A program made the translations under genes and the position numbers. DNA of 64,000 nt from Lewinella sp. 4G2 (GTDB lineage Bacteria > Bacteroidota > Bacteroidia > Chitinophagales > Saprospiraceae): positions 744,001-808,000 of the forward strand of contig NZ_LVWJ02000014.1 in NCBI RefSeq assembly GCF_001625015.1, written 5' to 3'. A model generated the notes under the pieces. It made no database searches and was not told the origin of the DNA. It saw nothing but the letters and a program-made list of their open reading frames with translations. Each line of letters opens with the position of its first letter. Position 1 is the stretch's first letter. Below, in pieces: positions 35,378 through 44,815 of the stretch.

Positions 35378-36067
35378 TTAGGCCAGTAGGGCAATTCCGG
35401 CGGAGGTACCAATCCGGTCCGCACCAGCCGCAACGAGTTCTTCGGCAAACGCTTTATCGCGGATGCCTCCGCTAGCTTTAATCTTGATCTCCTCCACCAG
35501 GTTCGCCCGTAAGAATTTTACTTGCTCGACGGTGGCCCCTCCCCGGGAGCCCGTGGAGGTTTTAACGAAGTTAGGCTTCACGTCATTGCAAATGTCACAC
35601 ACCTGCTTGAGCTCCTCCTCCGTCAGCGTGCTGGCCTCCACAATCAGTTTAGATACCTTGCCCTTGAGGCGGGCCGTAGTAGAGACGGATTCGATATCCG
35701 AGCGGACGTAACTCCAATCTCCGGATTTTACCGCAGCAATATTGATGACGATGTCTAATTCGTCCGCCCCCTCATCCATGGCCCGGCGAATTTCCTGCAC
35801 CTTGACCGCAGTTTCCTGGTAACCATTCGGAAAGGCAACGACGGTTGCTAACAGCACGTCACTACCCGATAGCAGTTTCTGGGCCCGGGTTACGAAGTAG
35901 GGTGGCACACAAACAGCCCGGAAGCCGTGGTCCAACGCCTCCTGGCAGATACGGTCCACGTCCGCCCCGGTACATTCGGCAGCTAGAAAAGTATGATCAA
36001 TCAGCTCTTTCAAGGCGAAAATTGTGGGCCACCCGTGGGTGACGTTTAGGGAAAGACTCAGTACCAC
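35378..36067 (-). CDS. deoC: Deoxyribose-phosphate aldolase
   Basis: DeoC splits 2-deoxyribose-5-phosphate into glyceraldehyde-3-phosphate and acetaldehyde in nucleoside catabolism. In this 229-residue TIM barrel, LIDHTFLAAECT opens the fold, and VVAFPNGYQETAVKVQEIRRAMDEGADELDIVIN contains a catalytic Asp. The Schiff-base Lys is in NFVKTSTG, and a second Lys is in KIKASGGIRD. The annotated start is GTG at 36067; a TTG at 36013, just before the conserved LIDHT, is a plausible alternative. Confidence 0.92.
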   Translation of the reverse strand: MVLSLSLNVTHGWPTIFALKELIDHTFLAAECTGADVDRICQEALDHGFRAVCVPPYFVTRAQKLLSGSDVLLATVVAFPNGYQETAVKVQEIRRAMDEGADELDIVINIAAVKSGDWSYVRSDIESVSTTARLKGKVSKLIVEASTLTEEELKQVCDICNDVKPNFVKTSTGSRGGATVEQVKFLRANLVEEIKIKASGGIRDKAFAEELVAAGADRIGTSAGIALLA

Positions 36068-36229
36068 CCTAATAAAACCGGTGGCAAAAGATGTTCGTGA
36101 GAGACGAGTAAGCGGCGGACACTAGCCATGCATGGCTGTGAACCGAGGCGCAAGATAGTCAGCCACGATCTTTAATCGGTGTCTTTACTTCTATTGCGCT
36201 CACCTTTTAACAAAGAAAGGAGCCAATGG

Positions 36230-36258
36230 AAAAGGGGCAAGCATTAATTGCTCGCCCC
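36230..36258 (-). terminator. Terminator of secA
   Basis: A 10-bp stem with one G-U pair when read on the minus strand (36249-36258 with 36234-36243). It is followed on that strand by a TTTT run. It lies 36 bp after the secA stop codon. Confidence 0.75.
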
Positions 36259-36293
36259 CATTCTTAGTTAGGATCCAGAGATGCTCTACTGGA

Positions 36294-39200
36294 TTATTTA
36301 CCGTGGCACTGCTTGAACTTCTTACCACTACCACAGGGGCAGGGGTCGTTACGCTTCACCTTGGCCTCCTTACGTTGGAAAGTCTCCACCTTTTGCCTTT
36401 GGGCCTGGCCGGCATTATCCGCTGCTTTCTGGGCGGCGGCGGCTTCCGCTTCTCGCTTGTTGGTGGTTACCTGCTCCTGAGCGGGCTGACGTGTTGGAGC
36501 CTTGGCCTCCTGAACATCCTCAGCCCGCTGTAGCACGAGGTCACCCTTGGCGAGGTAAGCCGTAGTGGTTTCGTTGATTCGGCGGATAAGGCCTTCGAAG
36601 AGCTTATAGGCTTCCATCTTGTAGATCACCAGTGGGTCCTTTTGCTCGAAGGAGGCCAGGTTGGTGGAGGTCTTCAGTTCATCCATGGAACGCAGGTGCT
36701 CCTTCCAGTTATCATCGATGATGGCTAAGGTTACGGTCTGCTCGATGTCGGAGATGATGCTCCGGCCGTTGCTTTCGATGGCCTTTTCGATATCAGCCGT
36801 AATGGCTAGCGGGTGAGTAGAGCCATCCGTAAACGGAATCACGATACGCTTGTAACGCCCGGGCTGGTCCTCCTGAATCTGACGGATGTGAGGCATCACG
36901 CGATCCACCAATAGCAACATTTTGCTGTGGTAGAAACCCTGGAATTCCTCCAGCAGGCGATCAGCAATATCATTCACTTCCTTCGTCTCCTTGAAGAAGG
37001 CCGCATCGATCTTGGTCTCGAATCCGAGGATGCGCAGCACGTCGAAGCGGAAGCTGTCAAAGTCTCCATTCTGCTTATTCTGGAAGGTGATGTCGTCGAG
37101 CAAGCCCTCGAACATGGAATGGATATCCAAAGCCAGGCGTTTACCACTCAGAGCGTTGTCCCGCTTGCGGTAGATAGCCTCCCGCTGGATGTTCATTACG
37201 TCATCGTATTCCAGGAGGCGCTTACGAGTACCGAAAGCGTTTTCCTCGACCTTTTTCTGAGCGTTCTCGATGGACTTCGTCACGATGCCCGCCTGGATGA
37301 CGTCGCCTTCCTTGTGGCCGGCGCGGTCCATCCACTTGGAGATCCGTTCGGATTGGAAGTAGCGCATCAGGCGGTCCTCCAGCGATACGTAGAATTGGCT
37401 GGAACCAGGGTCTCCCTGGCGCCCGGAACGACCGCGCAACTGGCGGTCCACCCGCCGGCTATCGTGGCGCTCGGTACCAATGATGGCGAGGCCACCGGCC
37501 TGCTTCACCTCGTCGCTCAGTTTGATGTCCGTACCCCGGCCCGCCATGTTGGTAGCGATGGTAACCTGACCGGGCCGGCCCGCCTCAGCGACAATATCCG
37601 CCTCGCGCTGGTGTTGCTTGGCGTTCAGTACGTTGTGTTCGATGCCCCGTGAACGGAGGTACCGGCTCAGTTTCTCACTGATCTCTACGGAGGTCGTACC
37701 TACGAGGACGGGGCGACCAGCCTGGGTGATCTCCTGCACGTCGTTAACGACGGCGTTGAATTTCTCCCGTTCGGTTTTGTAGATGAGGTCATTACGGTCA
37801 TCCCGTTGGATGGGGCGGTTAGTGGGGATCACCACAACGTCCAGCTTGTAGATGTCCCAGAATTCTCCTGCTTCCGTCTCGGCCGTACCGGTCATACCGG
37901 CCAGCTTGTGGTACATGCGGAAGAAGTTCTGCAGCGTCACCGTTGCGTAGGTTTGGGTGATCTCACCAATCTTGACGTTCTCCTTGGATTCCAGCGCCTG
38001 GTGGAGACCATCCGAGTAACGGCGGCCTTCCATCATCCGGCCGGTCTGGACGTCGACGATCTTCACCTGCCCGTCCTGGACCACGTAATCATCATCGATC
38101 GTAAAGAGCGTGTAGGCCTTCAGCAACTGGCGGATGGCGTGGAGGCGCTTTGATTTGACGCCGAAGTCTTGGGCAATCTTATTCTTGGCCAACGACTTTT
38201 CTTCGTCGGAAATGTCCGTCCGGTTATCCACCTCGGCCATGTCGGTGGCGAGGTTAGGCATGATGAAGAATTCCGGATCCTGGTTGTAGCGGCTGAGGTA
38301 TTCTACGCCCTTCGGAGTAAGGTCAACTTGTTTGTTCTTAGCATCAATGGTGAAGAGCAGTTCGGCGTCCACTTCGGGCATCCGTTTGTTCTTCTCGGCC
38401 ATGAAGGTGTTCTCCGTTTTTTGCAGGAGGGTACGGATACCGTCTTCGGAGAGGAATTTCGTGAGGGGGCGGCTGTTGGGTAGCGCGCGGTACGCCCGGA
38501 GGAGGGGGAAACCAGCTTCCCCGTCTTCCACGCCGAGGTATCCTTCCTTAGCAAGTTTCTTGGCCTGGGTGAGGAATTTGTTGGCCAGGCGCTGTTGCTC
38601 GGCTACCAGTTTTTCAATGTGGGGCTTGAGCTCTTCGTAGTCGCGGTCATCCGTACTTCCCGTCACCGGGCCAGAAATGATGAGGGGCGTCCGGGCATCG
38701 TCGATCAGGACGGAATCGACCTCATCGATCATCGCGTAGTGGTGCTTACCCTGGGTCTTGTCGGCGATGTTGCGGACCATATTGTCCCGCAGGTAATCGA
38801 AGCCGAATTCGTTGTTAGTACCGTACACTATGTCGCACTGGTAAGCCGCACGGCGGCCGGGGCTGTTGGGGCGGTGGTAGTCGATACAGTTGATGCTGAG
38901 TTGGAGGAACTCCATCAATGGGCCAATCCACTCTGCATCCCGTCGGGCGAGGTAATCGTTCACGGTAATGACGTGGACGCCCTGGCCACTGAGGCCATTC
39001 AGGTAGGCCGGGAGGGTGGCGACGAGCGTCTTACCCTCACCCGTTTGCATCTCGGCGATCTTGCCTTCGTGAAGGGCCATACCACCGATGAGCTGCACGT
39101 CGTAGTGAACCATTTTCCACACAATTTCGCCACCGGCGGCCGTCCATTTATTGCTGTAGATGGCCGTATCGCCTTCAATGCGGATGTGGTCTTTCTTTTC

Positions 39201-39632
39201 GTTGGCGGCGAGGTCACGGTCCGCCTGGGTAGCGGTTACGCGGAGTTCCTCGTCTTCGGTGAGCCGGCGGGCGGCTTCCTTCACGGTAGCGAAGGCTTCG
39301 GGAAGGATTTCTTTAAGTACGACCTCGAGTTCCTCATCGCGGTTCTTCTTCAGCTCGTCTACCTTTTTGTAGATGGCATCCTTGCGGTGGAAGTCTGCTT
39401 CCTCTTCGGCGAGCGTTGTCAGCCGTTCGATCTCGGCGTCGATTTCGGCGAGGTATTCATTGATGCGGCCGCGGAGCATGGTTGTCCGCCCCCGGAGTTC
39501 GTCGTTGGAGAGCCCCTGTAGCGTATTGTATACTTCATTGACCTGCTGGACGATAGGTTCGTAGGTAGCTACGTCCCGGTCCTGTTTCGAGCCAAAGAGA
39601 TTTTTAATGAATTTAGTGAAGCCACCGGCCAT
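36294..39632 (-). CDS. secA: Protein translocase ATPase SecA
   Basis: SecA drives post-translational export through SecYEG. It has 1112 residues, longer than the E. coli protein because of extra segments in the N-terminal region, as usual in Bacteroidota. Motifs are Walker A QTGEGKTLVA (about 196-205), Walker B-like YAMIDEVDSVLIDDARTPLIISGP, TNMAGRGTDIKL and RRVDRQLRGRSGRQGDPG. The C-terminal zinc-binding tail is intact (NDPCPCGSGKKFKQCHGK). It is monocistronic with its own terminator. A perfect copy of the dispersed repeat lies 28 bp upstream of the start codon. Confidence 0.97.
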   Translation of the reverse strand: MAGGFTKFIKNLFGSKQDRDVATYEPIVQQVNEVYNTLQGLSNDELRGRTTMLRGRINEYLAEIDAEIERLTTLAEEEADFHRKDAIYKKVDELKKNRDEELEVVLKEILPEAFATVKEAARRLTEDEELRVTATQADRDLAANEKKDHIRIEGDTAIYSNKWTAAGGEIVWKMVHYDVQLIGGMALHEGKIAEMQTGEGKTLVATLPAYLNGLSGQGVHVITVNDYLARRDAEWIGPLMEFLQLSINCIDYHRPNSPGRRAAYQCDIVYGTNNEFGFDYLRDNMVRNIADKTQGKHHYAMIDEVDSVLIDDARTPLIISGPVTGSTDDRDYEELKPHIEKLVAEQQRLANKFLTQAKKLAKEGYLGVEDGEAGFPLLRAYRALPNSRPLTKFLSEDGIRTLLQKTENTFMAEKNKRMPEVDAELLFTIDAKNKQVDLTPKGVEYLSRYNQDPEFFIMPNLATDMAEVDNRTDISDEEKSLAKNKIAQDFGVKSKRLHAIRQLLKAYTLFTIDDDYVVQDGQVKIVDVQTGRMMEGRRYSDGLHQALESKENVKIGEITQTYATVTLQNFFRMYHKLAGMTGTAETEAGEFWDIYKLDVVVIPTNRPIQRDDRNDLIYKTEREKFNAVVNDVQEITQAGRPVLVGTTSVEISEKLSRYLRSRGIEHNVLNAKQHQREADIVAEAGRPGQVTIATNMAGRGTDIKLSDEVKQAGGLAIIGTERHDSRRVDRQLRGRSGRQGDPGSSQFYVSLEDRLMRYFQSERISKWMDRAGHKEGDVIQAGIVTKSIENAQKKVEENAFGTRKRLLEYDDVMNIQREAIYRKRDNALSGKRLALDIHSMFEGLLDDITFQNKQNGDFDSFRFDVLRILGFETKIDAAFFKETKEVNDIADRLLEEFQGFYHSKMLLLVDRVMPHIRQIQEDQPGRYKRIVIPFTDGSTHPLAITADIEKAIESNGRSIISDIEQTVTLAIIDDNWKEHLRSMDELKTSTNLASFEQKDPLVIYKMEAYKLFEGLIRRINETTTAYLAKGDLVLQRAEDVQEAKAPTRQPAQEQVTTNKREAEAAAAQKAADNAGQAQRQKVETFQRKEAKVKRNDPCPCGSGKKFKQCHGK

Positions 39633-39659
39633 GAGATACGTTATTTACCCTTTTCCTCC

Positions 39660-39677
39660 GCACCTGCGACAGCGCCC
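39660..39677 (-). repeat. Dispersed repeat A, copy 11 (upstream of secA)
   Basis: Full match in the secA leader region. The companion GGGTAAATA follows after 9 nt on the minus strand. Confidence 0.75.
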
Positions 39678-39834
39678 TTATTGATGTGATGGCGCTGGAT
39701 ATGCGAGAAAAAGTATTGTGCTAAAATTGCCGCAAAGATACGCGGCACCACCGGCAGCGCGCACAAAGCACGCCACGGCCGGCTAAGTGACTGATTGTCA
39801 CGAAAAAACAGAACGGCCTGACAGGTACGCAGGT

Positions 39835-40809
39835 TTATTGGAGGCCAATCCGGGCCTGCTCGAGCAATGATTTCCGCTGGCCCAACGTGAGCGAGAGTGG
39901 TAACTGGGCGATACCGATGATGCGGCGAATGACCTCCACGTAGCAGAATTCCCGCGCCAGTTTGGCGTTGAAACCCGGTGGTTTACGGTAGCTGCGGTCG
40001 ATCTCGGTAAGGAGTTCCGGCTCGGCCTCGGAGAGCAGCAAGTGTGCCATGAGTACGCCGAGATCAAACTCCGGCGCCCCCCGGTGGGCGAACTCTCCGT
40101 CGATGACGAACACCTCACCCTTACGGCGCATGAAACTGCCGGGGTAAAAATCACCGTGAATAAGCTGGCGGCCAGCCGCGCGGTACTGCGCTCCGAGTTC
40201 CAGCGCTTTCGCCCGAAGCTTTTTATCGTACTGGTAAACCGCGGCGACGTTGGCCAGGCCGGGCAGGAAATCGTCTAGCGGGAAACCGTTGTCGGGATTG
40301 AAGGGCAGCTCAAAAATGTGGGCGGCGTTCAGCGCTTTGAGTTCTTCGTTGGCGGGGAAATCCTTTACGTTCACCCGGTGCAAGACCGAGAGGTAATTCA
40401 ATAAGCTCCGCAACTGGGTTCGGCTGATGGAACGGCCTTCCTCGTAAACGTAGATCATATCCTCGGCGCCCTCCAGATACTCCAACAGCAAAGTGTAGTT
40501 GGCGGCATCATAATCTAGAACCGCGGGGTGGTGGCCGGCCAGTTCGGGGTCTTCCGCCGCGGCGCTCAGGTACTGGTATTCAACGTCAATCCGCGCGATC
40601 GGCGCCGGAATACTCGGGTACTTAGCCACGTAGGGCCGGCTTTGTTTGAGGACGAACTGCCGTTCACTCGTCGTTACCAATAGAGTCACGTTCATGTTCC
40701 CCTCCCCCGCTTTAGTAACGGACATAAGGGTTTCCCCCGTCCGTAGAAATTGGCGCTCCCGTAGGTAGCCCGCGATACCGGTTGGCGTATCAGCTTGTAA
40801 TTCGATCAT
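39835..40809 (-). CDS. Small-molecule kinase-like protein, 5-methylthioribose kinase-like
   Basis: A 324-residue protein of the aminoglycoside-phosphotransferase fold. It has a nucleotide loop region (AGEGNMNVTLLVTTSERQFVLKQSRPYV), the catalytic loop LIHGDFYPGSFM and the metal-binding IDGEFAHRGAPEFDLGVL. The GEGNMN and KQSRPYV motifs resemble 5-methylthioribose kinase (MtnK), which would place it in methionine salvage. No other mtn gene is in the window, so the substrate is an inference. Confidence 0.7.
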   Translation of the reverse strand: MIELQADTPTGIAGYLRERQFLRTGETLMSVTKAGEGNMNVTLLVTTSERQFVLKQSRPYVAKYPSIPAPIARIDVEYQYLSAAAEDPELAGHHPAVLDYDAANYTLLLEYLEGAEDMIYVYEEGRSISRTQLRSLLNYLSVLHRVNVKDFPANEELKALNAAHIFELPFNPDNGFPLDDFLPGLANVAAVYQYDKKLRAKALELGAQYRAAGRQLIHGDFYPGSFMRRKGEVFVIDGEFAHRGAPEFDLGVLMAHLLLSEAEPELLTEIDRSYRKPPGFNAKLAREFCYVEVIRRIIGIAQLPLSLTLGQRKSLLEQARIGLQ

Positions 40810-41445
40810 GATAATAAGGTGGCTTGGTCGGCACTAGGCCGGGGAGTTACTGGGACGGGCTAATTTAGGTATCCGCTACGTAGTTGCTTTACCGTACTAA
40901 AGCAAACACTTGTCTTTGACCTTGCACGGAAGTCTGAATGGTGCGGTAGTGTACACCGATTTACATGAAGTTGTGTATTCCTCTCCCCCGGCCCCTCTCC
41001 AAAGGAGAGGGGAGACGTGATAGGCATTTCATGTATAACAGTATACGCGGTAGTGAGTAGCAAAAGAATACCCCACCGACATTCTATAGTGCGGCGGGGT
41101 AATCCAAAATGGTTGCAAAAAAATTGCACCGGAAATCTGTACTTATTTGGTATCCCGGTAGCAAGTAGAACTATTCGTTGGCGCGTAGAAGACGGTTCGC
41201 CAACGGTAAAAATGAACTGATACATCAATTAGCTCGAGTGAAAGCGAAGGAATAGTAAACACTACCCCTCCGCGTAAAACTCACTCAAAACAAATGCGTT
41301 ACTCGCCGGGTGCTTTGGTCCTACAAAGATAAGGTTTCGCACCACTATTTCAAACTAATTTGATTACGTTAATCCAATTAAATTGATTTTGTAATTTTAT
41401 TGCGAACTGTCCCGATTTAGTTGAATACAACCCTAGTTTTGCGGT
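40810..41445. other. Intergenic region with three hairpins, no gene
   Basis: 636 bp without a believable gene. It holds three inverted repeats: 40992-41000 with 41004-41012 (9 bp, 3-base loop), 41069-41078 with 41092-41101 (9 of 10), and 41176-41183 with 41198-41205 (8 bp). The first is part of a C/T-then-G/A block of a kind common between genes in Bacteroidota. The last 90 bp are A/T-rich and probably hold the promoter of the next gene. Confidence 0.6.
41434..41441 (+). promoter_or_regulatory. Possible -7 element of a Bacteroidota promoter
   Basis: TAGTTTTG matches the TAnnTTTG consensus. It lies 4 bp before the ATG of the dehydrogenase gene, implying a very short leader. No clear TTTG -33 element is at the right distance, so this is tentative. 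Confidence 0.3.
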
Positions 41446-42285
41446 ATGACGGACGACAATTCTAAATTAAAAGTGGCCATCCTCGGGACTGGTTGGTTGG
41501 GTACGGCACTGGCGAAAAGCCTTTGTGATCGGGGGCTTCAGGTACACGCTGCCAAGACGACCGAAGCTGGAAGAGATGAGCTTGCCCAAGCCTTACCACT
41601 CCGAGCGTTCGTGGTGAAATTACCGGAGCCCATCCCTGCAGCCTTTCTGGTTGGCATTACCCACTTGGTCATTACTATCCCGCCCGGTGGCCGTCGTTTT
41701 AAAGAAGCGACGACCGAAAAGTATTTGGAACAAATTCGTGCCATCACTCAAGCCTGCAGTGATCGGACAAAAAGCCTTCGCGTCATCTTTTGCAGTAGCA
41801 CCGGCGTGTACGGCTCAACCTCCGGAACGGTGGATGAAGAGACGGAAGTAGCCCCCGAGACTCATTCTTCCCGCGCCATCGTTACCGTGGAAGACTACCT
41901 CCGTTCCACCTTTCCCCGTCTGACCATCCTGCGTTTTGCCGGTCTCATCGGGCCGGGCCGCCACCCGGGCAGGTTCTACGGTGGCAAAGAAATGGCGGTC
42001 TCCCGCGCGGACGCGCCCGTCAACTTGATCGAACAACAAGATGCAGTAACGGCAATAGAGCTAGCTATTCTCGACCACGACATTCTGGGAGTGTATAATG
42101 TCTGCGCCGCGGCACACCCCACAAAACGGGCATTTTACGGCGCTGCCGCAGGTGCCCTGCAATTGGATATCAAAGCCTTTGAGCCGGGGGGAGAGGGCGA
42201 TAAACGAATTGATAGCCAGAAACTTCGGGCCGCCGGTTGGGCACCAAAAAATGATGGTTTGAAAATAAATGAGCTAAAGGTGTGA
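41446..42285 (+). CDS. NAD(P)-dependent epimerase/dehydratase-like protein
   Basis: A 279-residue Rossmann-fold protein of the extended SDR type (YeeZ-like). The nucleotide-binding loop is VAILGTGWLGTALAKSL. The segments VIFCSSTGVYGSTSGTVDEET and LTILRFAGLIGPGRHPGRFYGGK follow the usual SDR order. The normal YxxxK catalytic pair is not evident, as is common in the YeeZ branch. The substrate is unknown. A repeat copy is embedded at 42138-42155, reading YGAAAGA. A terminator lies about 140 bp downstream. Confidence 0.78.
   Translation: MTDDNSKLKVAILGTGWLGTALAKSLCDRGLQVHAAKTTEAGRDELAQALPLRAFVVKLPEPIPAAFLVGITHLVITIPPGGRRFKEATTEKYLEQIRAITQACSDRTKSLRVIFCSSTGVYGSTSGTVDEETEVAPETHSSRAIVTVEDYLRSTFPRLTILRFAGLIGPGRHPGRFYGGKEMAVSRADAPVNLIEQQDAVTAIELAILDHDILGVYNVCAAAHPTKRAFYGAAAGALQLDIKAFEPGGEGDKRIDSQKLRAAGWAPKNDGLKINELKV
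42138..42155 (+). repeat. Dispersed repeat A, copy 12 (in the dehydrogenase gene)
   Basis: 17 of 18 matches, reading YGAAAGA. Its flank shares AATTGGAT with copy 17. Confidence 0.6.
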
Positions 42286-42426
42286 CCATCTGGCCGCCCT
42301 TACGTTAGAAGAATACCTAATACGTTAGGTTTTACAGCGTTTTTCTATTTAAAGCTTCACTTGACCAAATGAAACAGTGTTTGACTTTTCAAGGCTAAAA
42401 GCCTACTTCAATTCTACAACTGTGTT

Positions 42427-42458
42427 AGCCATCTTCCTTCCCGGGAGGTGGCTTTTTT
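42427..42458 (+). terminator. Terminator after the dehydrogenase gene
   Basis: An 11-bp stem including G-U pairs (42427-42437 with 42443-42453) with a short loop and a run of six T residues. Confidence 0.75.
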
Positions 42459-42560
42459 GATGGTTGAAAATGATAAATCCCCTTACCTCATTCAGTGTTG
42501 ATTGTCGGTACCCCACAGTCTTCCACCTGATTTCGAAAACCGTTTGCCTGGGTGGCTGCT

Positions 42561-42568
42561 TACCTTTG
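42561..42568 (+). promoter_or_regulatory. Possible -7 element upstream of the DUF5916 gene
   Basis: TACCTTTG is an exact match to TAnnTTTG and lies 26 bp before the start codon. A TTTG at 42543 is closer than the usual -33 spacing, so support is partial. Confidence 0.35.
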
Positions 42569-42594
42569 CCTACCCTTTCTAAAAACGGACCGAT

Positions 42595-44805
42595 TTGCGC
42601 TCACTCCTTCTGGTTTTATTCCTGCTGCCGGTAAGCCTGTGGGCTCAGTTTGATGCCGCCACTGCAGACCTACCACCGAGCGCTACCGCTACCCGCTTTA
42701 CCGAGACCATTCAGCTCGATGGGAGATTAGACGAGGCCCAGTGGACGAATAGTCAACCGGCCACGAACTTCTGGGAAACTTTCCCTGCGGATACCGGACG
42801 CGTCAGCGACCAGACCGAGATCTACTTCGGCTTCGACGATAGGAACCTCTACATCGGCGCCAAATGCTACGTGCAGGGGCAAGACTTCGTAGTACCGAGT
42901 CTCCGCCGCGATTACCGGGCTGGTGGTAACGACAACCTGACCTTCGTACTCAATCCCTTCAAGGATAAGACCAACGCCATCGTCTTCGGGATGAATCCAC
43001 TGGGCGTTACCCGCGAAGCCCTTATTTACAACGGTGGGGAAAATGGCAGCGACTTCCGGGAAGAATGGGACAACAAATGGCGGGGCCAATCCTACATCGG
43101 CGAGGGATTCTACTCCATGGAACTCATCATCCCCTACACCAGCCTCCGTTTTCCGGATGGGGATACGCAGTGGTACTTCAACGCCTACCGTTTTGACACC
43201 CAGTCCAACACCCGCTCCACCTGGCACCGGATTCCCCAGAACCAGATGATCATGAGCTTGGCTTACATGGGGACGATCGACTTCATCGGCGGCGCCCCCC
43301 AGGCCCAGGGGAAGAACCTGACCGTCATCCCCTACCTCAGTGGCAACTTCAGCCGTGACTACCAGGAAGGAACACCCAGCGATTGGGGTGGCAACATCGG
43401 TGGAGACGCCAAAGTCGGAATCGGATCCGGCCTGAACCTGGACCTCACCGTCAACCCCGACTTCAGCCAGGTGGAAGTCGACGAGCAGGTGATCAACACC
43501 AGCCGTTTTGAGATCTTTTTTCCGGAGCGGCGCCAATTCTTTCTGGAGAACGCCGATCTCTTCGGCAGTTTTGGTTTCTCTCGCACCAACCCCTTCTTCA
43601 GCCGGCGAATCGGCGTCACCCGCGATACGACTACGGGGGAGGGCCTCCAAAACCCCATCTACTTCGGTGCCCGCCTCAGCGGAAAGGCCAACGACGACTT
43701 ACGGGTCGGCCTCCTAAACATGCAGGCGCAGGATAATTTCGACCAGGGTTTACCCAGCTATAACTATACCGTTGGGGCGGTGCAACAGCGGGTAGGGACG
43801 CGCTCAAGCATCGGCGGCATCATCGTCAATAAGCAAAACTTTGGTGAATTTGCGGATACCTCCGAAGTCAACGCCAACTTTAACCGGGTGATCGGCTTCG
43901 ATTACAATCTGGTCACCTCCAATAATCGGTGGACGGGCAAGACCTTCCTCCATCGCAGTTTCTCCGAAGGGGAAGATGGAGATGATTACGTTCACGGATT
44001 CAATCTGGAATACAATGTCCGTAATTGGAACGTGGATTACGACCACGCTTACGTAGGCGAAGATTACAACGCCGAAGTTGGTTTCGTCCCGCGTAAAGGT
44101 TTCTTCACCACCGGGCTGACGGCGCGGCGGATCGATTACCCTACCAACCCGAACGTCGTGGAAAAGGGGCCGAGCATCAACGCCCGGGCCTTCTTCCAAC
44201 CCGATGATGGCCTCACGGACCGGTCGGTGGAACTGGGCTACGGCTGGTCCTACACCAACACCCAGCAACTGCGGGCGGAGTTGGAGTATAACTACATCTT
44301 CCTTTTCGACGAGTTCGACCCCACCCGTTCTGATGCGACTCCCCTGCCCGGTAACCGGGGCTACGAGTTCACGACGGCCCGGGCCAGTTACCGGACGGAC
44401 CGCCGCAAGCGCTTCAGCAGCAGTTTTGAAGTGCAGGGCGGAGAGTTCTTTAATGGTTACCGCTACGGTTTCGGCGGAGGTCTGGTGTACCGCTACCAAC
44501 CCTTCGGGGCGATCAACCTGCGGATGAATTACCAGTACATCGACCTTCCGGAACCCTACGCGAGCACCTCCCTCTTCCTGATTGGCCCACGGATCGACCT
44601 CACCTTCAGCAAATCGGTGTTCCTGACCACCTTCGTACAGTACAACGACCAAATTGAAAACGTCAACCTGAACGCCCGCCTCCAGTGGCGTTTTGCCCCG
44701 GTATCAGATTTCTTCCTGGTATATACGGATAACTACGATAGCCTGGACCTGTCGGTGAAGAACCGGGCGGTCGTGGCAAAGGTCAGTTACTGGTTAGGCT
44801 TATAA
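42595..44805 (+). CDS. DUF5916 outer-membrane protein with CBM9-like domain
   Basis: A 736-residue protein. A signal peptide ends SLWAQ (residue 18). A carbohydrate-binding family 9-like domain (about 35-215) has FTETIQLDGRLDEAQWTNSQPATNFWETFP and DDRNLYIGAKCY. Then come PDFSQVEVDEQVINTSRFEIFFPERRQFFLENADLF, the conserved core of DUF5916, and a beta-rich C-terminal part with alternating aromatics ending VSYWLGL, likely a membrane barrel. The role is unknown; family members sit among polymer-uptake and surface genes. The start is TTG at 42595, which begins the signal peptide directly. Confidence 0.87.
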   Translation: MRSLLLVLFLLPVSLWAQFDAATADLPPSATATRFTETIQLDGRLDEAQWTNSQPATNFWETFPADTGRVSDQTEIYFGFDDRNLYIGAKCYVQGQDFVVPSLRRDYRAGGNDNLTFVLNPFKDKTNAIVFGMNPLGVTREALIYNGGENGSDFREEWDNKWRGQSYIGEGFYSMELIIPYTSLRFPDGDTQWYFNAYRFDTQSNTRSTWHRIPQNQMIMSLAYMGTIDFIGGAPQAQGKNLTVIPYLSGNFSRDYQEGTPSDWGGNIGGDAKVGIGSGLNLDLTVNPDFSQVEVDEQVINTSRFEIFFPERRQFFLENADLFGSFGFSRTNPFFSRRIGVTRDTTTGEGLQNPIYFGARLSGKANDDLRVGLLNMQAQDNFDQGLPSYNYTVGAVQQRVGTRSSIGGIIVNKQNFGEFADTSEVNANFNRVIGFDYNLVTSNNRWTGKTFLHRSFSEGEDGDDYVHGFNLEYNVRNWNVDYDHAYVGEDYNAEVGFVPRKGFFTTGLTARRIDYPTNPNVVEKGPSINARAFFQPDDGLTDRSVELGYGWSYTNTQQLRAELEYNYIFLFDEFDPTRSDATPLPGNRGYEFTTARASYRTDRRKRFSSSFEVQGGEFFNGYRYGFGGGLVYRYQPFGAINLRMNYQYIDLPEPYASTSLFLIGPRIDLTFSKSVFLTTFVQYNDQIENVNLNARLQWRFAPVSDFFLVYTDNYDSLDLSVKNRAVVAKVSYWLGL

Positions 44806-44815
44806 GTCGCCGCAC

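Larger units (their letters stand above)
42286..42594. other. Intergenic region, terminator and possible promoter
   Basis: 309 bp without a gene. The first half carries the terminator of the dehydrogenase gene. The second half contains a TACCTTTG box at 42561 that may be the promoter of the DUF5916 gene. Nothing else was recognised. Confidence 0.5.

Noticed and set aside
36124..36137. A perfect 14-bp palindrome AGCCATGCATGGCT between deoC and secA
   Set aside because: No flanking T run, no second copy and no known operator match; a single short palindrome is weak evidence.
40860..41228. A 122-codon minus-strand frame and an opposite 67-codon frame in the intergenic block
   Set aside because: Both run through hairpins and translate the common intergenic C/T repeat (SPLSFGEGPGER). 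Composition is not protein-like and no signal or domain is visible.
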